Positions 33,020 through 37,511 of a stretch of 37,511 nucleotides of DNA are shown here, one piece after another. The DNA is from CAVVVS01 sp963751355 (lineage in GTDB: Bacteria; Bacteroidota; Ignavibacteria; Ignavibacteriales; Ignavibacteriaceae), in assembly GCA_963751355.1 (NCBI GenBank), contig CAVVVS010000104.1, positions 1-37,511 on the forward strand. Direction: 5' to 3'. Made by a program: the position numbers and the translations under genes. Numbering within the stretch: the first letter of the stretch is position 1; each line of letters begins with the position of its first letter. Under the pieces are notes generated by a model that did not search any database, was not told the origin of the DNA, and saw only the letters and a list, made by a program, of their open reading frames with translations.

Positions 33020-34119
33020 TGATGTATAAAAATTTTATAATTATTCTTAATGTTTTGCTGTTTGTATTTATTCTGAATTCGTGCGGGGATTTCCAGAAGC
33101 CTGCGGTTGGTCCTGAAGATCAAATAATCCTTGTTGCAGATTCGAGCGATTATGTTGTGTTAAAACCGGTTATCGATTCTACTTTTGAAAAAATAATTTA
33201 TACTCCACAACCTGAAAAATTATTTAATATTAAAAGAGTTACTGTTGAACAATTCACTAATTACCAGGACAGAAAAAATATAATAATTGCTGCTCCTTTA
33301 TTTTCCGAATCATCTACCTCAAAATATCTTCAATCGGTAATTGATACAACTGTTAAAAAAGAGGTTATGCACGACAGTGTTACGGAAATTGCAAAATATA
33401 GTTTATGGGCTAGAAATCAGCTTGTAATGGTTCTCACGGCGCCGAATCTCCAAAAGCTTAAGAATAGTATAGCCAAAAACGGGGATAATCTGCTGTACCA
33501 ATTTCAGAAAATTTCGGATAAACGATTATATCAGAGCATATATAGTTCAAAGTACGAACGTAAAAAAGTTGAGGGCGAGTTTCTTAAAAATTATGGCTGG
33601 CTGATTTACGTGGAAGCAGATTATGTGGCCGCGATAAACGATAGTGTAAATCATTTTGTTTGGCTCCGTCGTGCCGCAAACACTGATATGGAGAGATGGC
33701 TTTTCGTCCACTGGATTAATAATGCTTCACCCGTATACTTGAACTCGGATTCAATCCGGGCAATACGTAATAGGATGACCAAAAAATATTACAGGACTTC
33801 CGACGACTCGTCATTTGTACAAATTGCGCAAGATTATTACACGACCCATGAAGTTAATTTTAACGGTAAATATGCAATTTTGACTCAAGGACTGTGGGAA
33901 TTGAATACAAAGGGCATGGGAGGTCCGTTTATAAACTATACTTTCTATGATCAAAAAACTCACCGCATTTATATGCTGGATGGTTCTATTTATGCCCCGA
34001 GATACTACAAGAGGAAGTTAATTCAACAAATGGATGTTACACTTCAATCTTTTATGACAGCCGATAAGGTTAAAAAAGATCGTAAAAAAGAACTTCTTGA
34101 CGCTTATGAAAAGAAATAA
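33019..34119 (+). CDS. DUF4837 family lipoprotein
   Basis: This 366-residue protein begins with a lipoprotein signal (MMYKNFIIILNVLLFVFILN followed by the SC lipobox), so it should be anchored to a membrane facing the periplasm. The rest matches DUF4837 as I recall it: DQIILVADSSDYVVLKPVID, IYTPQPEKLFNIKRV and a tail with GPFINYTFYDQKTHRIYMLD. The role of the family is unknown. A longer frame runs upstream to 32956, but GAGG just before 33019 and the signal peptide set the start. It is the last gene of the tilS group and converges with the DUF2723 gene seven bases away. Confidence 0.85.
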   Translation: MMYKNFIIILNVLLFVFILNSCGDFQKPAVGPEDQIILVADSSDYVVLKPVIDSTFEKIIYTPQPEKLFNIKRVTVEQFTNYQDRKNIIIAAPLFSESSTSKYLQSVIDTTVKKEVMHDSVTEIAKYSLWARNQLVMVLTAPNLQKLKNSIAKNGDNLLYQFQKISDKRLYQSIYSSKYERKKVEGEFLKNYGWLIYVEADYVAAINDSVNHFVWLRRAANTDMERWLFVHWINNASPVYLNSDSIRAIRNRMTKKYYRTSDDSSFVQIAQDYYTTHEVNFNGKYAILTQGLWELNTKGMGGPFINYTFYDQKTHRIYMLDGSIYAPRYYKRKLIQQMDVTLQSFMTADKVKKDRKKELLDAYEKK

Positions 34120-34126
34120 ATTTCAA

Positions 34127-36082
34127 TTACCTTGACAGAACCTCCGCCAATCCTTTAGGTAATTTATAACCGGGTAAAGCTTCTTTTATTTTTTTTACAT
34201 ACAATTTAGCTCTGTCAACTTTATCGAATTGCATTTCGTAAAATGCTCTTCTAGCCAGCATATTCCCGATGTTGTTTTCGATGAATAGTGTATAATGATT
34301 TTGCTTCGAAGGGAAACGGATCTTAAAATCCGGATCGGGTGCAGATACATATTGATTCCCCTTCACAACCTTAAATAGAAATAGATCAGGGACTAATGTA
34401 TACCCGGCAGGCAGACTGAATTCTCCTTTTTGCATTTCGTTATCAAACAGTTCGGGGGCGATGTAAAAATTTTTATGCTCAATATTAGTTGAAACGAGAT
34501 CAGTCATAATTCTTCTGTACAAACTCTCCAAAAGCTGAGAATTGTAAGCGCCCCCACTCTCAAACGGAGCGAGCGCCTTTAAAAATTCGCTCACGTCATC
34601 ACCCATTCCGCTTAATAATTTTGGATGATCGACATTTAATTGATGATAATACCATGATCTTCGAAGCAGTTCTTTATCGACTACAGTGACATCGGGACGA
34701 AGATGTTCAACATATTGGAAGTAGTATGAAGCGGAAACAAAATAATCCCATTCGTAACTAAAAATTACTGAATTCTTGTCGACACTTTTAAGAATTCCGG
34801 TAGTATAATCTTTGAAGGTGTAAGTATCGTTTTGATTAACATCCGGATAATTATTGTATACTTCAATTAATACGAAAATCCCTATTAAAAATGCGGGTAC
34901 AGCGTATTTGTATCTCTCCATTTTTAGAATACTTAATAGATGAACTGTCCCGAATACCGCAAAAAAACCCAGCATCACATCTGCAAGCAGAAAGTAAGAA
35001 TCAATATCATGAATATCATAATTTATTGAATAAAGGACGGTAAATACAAAAGTAATTGTCGCGAAAATAAAAAATTTCTTCGCTCGAATAAATGCTGCAA
35101 ATAATCCGATAAAGCAGATGAACAGACTAATACTAAATTGTGCAGGTAAGGTATCTACAAAATGAGTTAACTGTGTTTTAGCGGCAGCGGTAGAAGAGAA
35201 CAACCATACCTGGTATTGCTTGCCGGATATATGTCGTAATATTCTGCTGAGGTTAGTCGGATTACCCCAATCCAGTGCTGGATTTTGTGATGCTCTGATG
35301 GGAAGATAAGAGTAAATTAATACCAACACCGGAAAGAAAATTAAAAGCATCAATCCGATTCTTTTAAACGAAACTGTATTAAAACGGTATTTTTCAAAAT
35401 ATAAATATGCGGCACCGGGCAGAATGAAAAGGGTTGTCATATGATTTGAGAAACCCAGCGCCAATAAAATTGCGAAAGTAAACCACGGATTTTTTAAGAA
35501 GGCTTTTTCTGCCGAATCTTTATATAAATAAGCTTTCGCCAATGATAAAATAATTAGGTTTATTAAAAATAGTTGAAGTGAGTAAACCTCAACAGATGTG
35601 GATTGAAACCAATAGGTTTGACTAAATGCTAAAATTAGTCCCCCGGTTATTGCCGCTAAATATTTTTTTACTTCCGGAATTGAGGATACCATGGATTTAC
35701 TTTTATCCTCTTTAGCCTGCTGCTTTTTCTTCTTGTTCGCCGGTTTTTCGTTTTTAATTTCTTTAGATGGTAGAAAGTTAATTAAGTTATCGAGAATTAA
35801 TTTTGATGTGTAAATAAAAATTCCTGCACCTAAGCTGCACCAAATTGCAGTTAATAAATTAAGCTGATAAATTTTAGTAAACGGAAGTGGAATTAGAGAA
35901 AAAAAGTAACCAATCATGGTGAAAAGCGGGTAGCCGGTAGGATGAGCTATCCCGAGTGTTGCCTGCACTGTTGCAAGTTCTCCTGAATCAATTTCTACTA
36001 CCGATGGTGCGAGCGTTGTCAAATAAACAATGAAAATTAATAAACCTGAAAGAATTGCAAAATATTTCTGAAAGAATTTCAA
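34127..36082 (-). CDS. DUF2723 integral membrane protein (GT-C glycosyltransferase-like)
   Basis: This 651-residue protein has about ten membrane helices in residues 1-400, then a soluble periplasmic part. The opening SGLLIFIVYLTTLAPSVVEI followed by DSGELATVQATLGIAHPTGYPLF is the DUF2723 signature. Its Asp/Glu pair after the first helix resembles the catalytic loop of GT-C enzymes such as protein O-mannosyltransferases. It may add sugars from a lipid carrier to proteins or lipids outside the membrane; no substrate is known. A hydrophilic Lys-rich insert lies near residues 105-130 (KKKKQQAKEDKSK). The start is TTG at 36082, six bases after the glnE stop. Confidence 0.88.
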   Translation of the reverse strand: MKFFQKYFAILSGLLIFIVYLTTLAPSVVEIDSGELATVQATLGIAHPTGYPLFTMIGYFFSLIPLPFTKIYQLNLLTAIWCSLGAGIFIYTSKLILDNLINFLPSKEIKNEKPANKKKKQQAKEDKSKSMVSSIPEVKKYLAAITGGLILAFSQTYWFQSTSVEVYSLQLFLINLIILSLAKAYLYKDSAEKAFLKNPWFTFAILLALGFSNHMTTLFILPGAAYLYFEKYRFNTVSFKRIGLMLLIFFPVLVLIYSYLPIRASQNPALDWGNPTNLSRILRHISGKQYQVWLFSSTAAAKTQLTHFVDTLPAQFSISLFICFIGLFAAFIRAKKFFIFATITFVFTVLYSINYDIHDIDSYFLLADVMLGFFAVFGTVHLLSILKMERYKYAVPAFLIGIFVLIEVYNNYPDVNQNDTYTFKDYTTGILKSVDKNSVIFSYEWDYFVSASYYFQYVEHLRPDVTVVDKELLRRSWYYHQLNVDHPKLLSGMGDDVSEFLKALAPFESGGAYNSQLLESLYRRIMTDLVSTNIEHKNFYIAPELFDNEMQKGEFSLPAGYTLVPDLFLFKVVKGNQYVSAPDPDFKIRFPSKQNHYTLFIENNIGNMLARRAFYEMQFDKVDRAKLYVKKIKEALPGYKLPKGLAEVLSR

Positions 36083-36088
36083 TTTAAT

Positions 36089-37511
36089 TTACCCGAGATA
36101 TTTTTGGAAAAGGGAATTATTTAAACTTGTTACTTCGGAAAGCTTTACGTTAAAATTGTGAATGGAGCTAAAACCCATTTGGTTTGCCAGTATATAGGTT
36201 TTAGTTGTATCATTCCATAGCAGCGATTGTGTAATATTAAATATATTTTGATTAGTTATTTCCAATTTCTTAAGAAAAGTATAATTACTGAGCATAACAA
36301 TTATGTCCGGATAGTCATCTTTTAAAATCGAAATCGTCTTTATAATTCCTTTCCCTTTGACAGCATTATAGATTTTCGGATTACAAAGTATTAAATATTG
36401 AATGATAAATTCAATATCGGTAATCCCTCCTCTCCCTTTTTTTATGTTAAACCGATCCGAAGACGGCAAAATAGATACGGGATACATCTTTTTTCGCATT
36501 TCAAAAATATCTTTTTTTACAACTGAATGATCAAGTATTTTAATTTTATTAATTATCTGTCGAACTAGTTTCGAAAATAACTTCTTATTACCTGCTATGA
36601 AATTCAGTTTAAAGAATGCTTGAAATTCCCACGTTCTTGCTCTTCCATTAACATATTGTATATATTTCTCTAATTCCCATACTAGTAAACTGCTTTTGCC
36701 CTCCGGTCTTAATCTGCAATCGACATCAAACGGTTTAAGAGTTTCCTTAAGCTTCATTAAAACTGATTGAAAGAACTTTTGTGTATCAGGGAACAATTCT
36801 AGATTATCGACAATAAATATTAAGTCGATGTCGGATGAAAATGTCATTTCATGCGAGCCGAGACTTCCCATCGAAGCAATAAAAAAATGTGAGCCTTTCT
36901 CATTCAACTCATTAAATGAATTAATAATATGATCAGTGGTCTCTTCAAAATATTGGCTTATTATTTTTGAAACTTGAATTGCATCGAGTAATTTTACAGT
37001 TAACTGCACTGCAAGAACAAACGCAATCTTTTTCGGAGAAAATCTGTATAATTTATGAAGAACAATTTTTTCAAAAATTTTTCTGGTTAATAAATGTTCT
37101 CTTAATTCTCTGTCCTCTGCAAATAAATCTATAGCCTTCTGGGAAAATTCGCATATTGTCAAGAATGATTTAAAGAATTTCTTATCCCTGAATTCCTTAT
37201 ACCAAATTGAGGGAAAATTAGCGGTCCTTATTACTCTTACGAAATTCTGCAGCACCTGGTCGGGCTGAATTGATGTTCGAAGATATTCAAAAAGCCGCGG
37301 CTCAATTATTTTAAAATTATCTATCGACTCTTTATCGAATTGCTTTTGTCCTAATAATCCTTTTCCTTCCCTGAGGTAGTCCAGATCTTTTTCGGCTTTC
37401 AACTTGTTTTTAAAATTTATTTCGTCGTAATTAAATACTTTTTTGAGTGCCGCCGAATTTTTCCCCATTATGGAATTGTAAATCTTGCCTACTGCTTTTC
37501 TATTAAAAGCT
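36089..37511 (-). CDS. glnE: Glutamine synthetase adenylyltransferase GlnE, C-terminal half (5' end outside window)
   Basis: The frame is open to the window edge (474 codons seen), with no stop before the first visible Met at 37468, so the true start is likely upstream. Motifs are those of the adenylyltransferase (C-terminal) half of GlnE: SMGSLGSHEMTFSSDIDLIF holds the nucleotidyltransferase acids. FDVDCRLRPEGKSSLLV, RTWEFQAFFKLNFIAG and KGRGGITDIEFIIQYL follow. Full GlnE is about 950 residues and modifies glutamine synthetase according to nitrogen supply. The de-adenylylating half should lie off the window. It ends six bases before the DUF2723 start, suggesting one operon. Confidence 0.9.
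   Translation of the reverse strand, partial: AFNRKAVGKIYNSIMGKNSAALKKVFNYDEINFKNKLKAEKDLDYLREGKGLLGQKQFDKESIDNFKIIEPRLFEYLRTSIQPDQVLQNFVRVIRTANFPSIWYKEFRDKKFFKSFLTICEFSQKAIDLFAEDRELREHLLTRKIFEKIVLHKLYRFSPKKIAFVLAVQLTVKLLDAIQVSKIISQYFEETTDHIINSFNELNEKGSHFFIASMGSLGSHEMTFSSDIDLIFIVDNLELFPDTQKFFQSVLMKLKETLKPFDVDCRLRPEGKSSLLVWELEKYIQYVNGRARTWEFQAFFKLNFIAGNKKLFSKLVRQIINKIKILDHSVVKKDIFEMRKKMYPVSILPSSDRFNIKKGRGGITDIEFIIQYLILCNPKIYNAVKGKGIIKTISILKDDYPDIIVMLSNYTFLKKLEITNQNIFNITQSLLWNDTTKTYILANQMGFSSIHNFNVKLSEVTSLNNSLFQKYLG

Noticed and set aside
36089..37468. GlnE-like gene read as a complete, single-domain enzyme starting at 37468
   Set aside because: The frame stays open past 37468 to the window edge and the motifs match the C-terminal half of full-length GlnE, so it is a partial gene rather than a short variant.

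Overview
The window is an AT-rich, gene-dense stretch of a bacterial chromosome. It looks like a member of the Bacteroidota/Chlorobi supergroup, most probably Ignavibacteria or Melioribacter-like. The main clue is a secreted M1 aminopeptidase ending in a type IX secretion sorting domain with a QNFPNPFNPST motif. Supporting clues are the three-gene SdhCAB of the cytochrome b558 type, DUF2723 and DUF4837 genes, and a cobalamin-riboswitch-controlled TonB receptor. This placement is inferred from protein style, not from a marker-gene tree. Most genes have clear Shine-Dalgarno sequences; a few start at TTG.

Layout. 1-1380 (-): 5' part of a BtuB-like TonB-dependent receptor behind a cobalamin riboswitch with its own terminator. 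1973-5306 (+): sdhCAB and a strong terminator. 5407-8070 (+): an unrecognised acidic protein coupled to obgE. 8254-8718 (+): tRNA-Met(CAT) and secG. 8913-10256: an accessory-looking insert, made of a frameshifted secreted zinc peptidase followed by a palindrome-rich 200-bp element. 10264-11529 (-): PBP4-type carboxypeptidase. 11853-12710 (+): LOG-family protein, ending at a bidirectional terminator. 12809-16640 (-): rpsU, a zinc-ribbon/CarD-like protein, a universal stress protein, a decayed anti-sigma gene, an ECF sigma factor with a good promoter, and an M14 carboxypeptidase. 16708-19454: a peroxiredoxin-like protein, a DUF2461 protein, an outer-membrane beta-barrel and a TPMT-like methyltransferase. 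19541-23220 (+): a CYTH protein overlapping an AddB-like nuclease. 23446-25416 (+): M1 aminopeptidase. 25573-28140 (+): greA, ribD and ribE. 28336-34119 (+): tilS-hpt-ftsH, a polyprenol-kinase-like membrane protein and a DUF4837 lipoprotein. 34127-37511 (-): a DUF2723 membrane protein and the 3' half of glnE.

Most of the window is housekeeping: respiration, riboflavin synthesis, ribosome assembly, protein export and membrane-protein quality control. tilS-hpt-ftsH is a widely conserved gene order. The regions most worth a second look are the broken peptidase and palindromic element (8.9-10.2 kb), the ECF sigma factor whose anti-sigma gene carries stops and a frameshift (14.2-15.2 kb), the B12 riboswitch leader (1.4-1.7 kb), the CYTH/AddB-like pair (19.5-23.2 kb) and the zinc-ribbon gene beside rpsU. 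I found no CRISPR array, transposase, phage gene or complete defence island.
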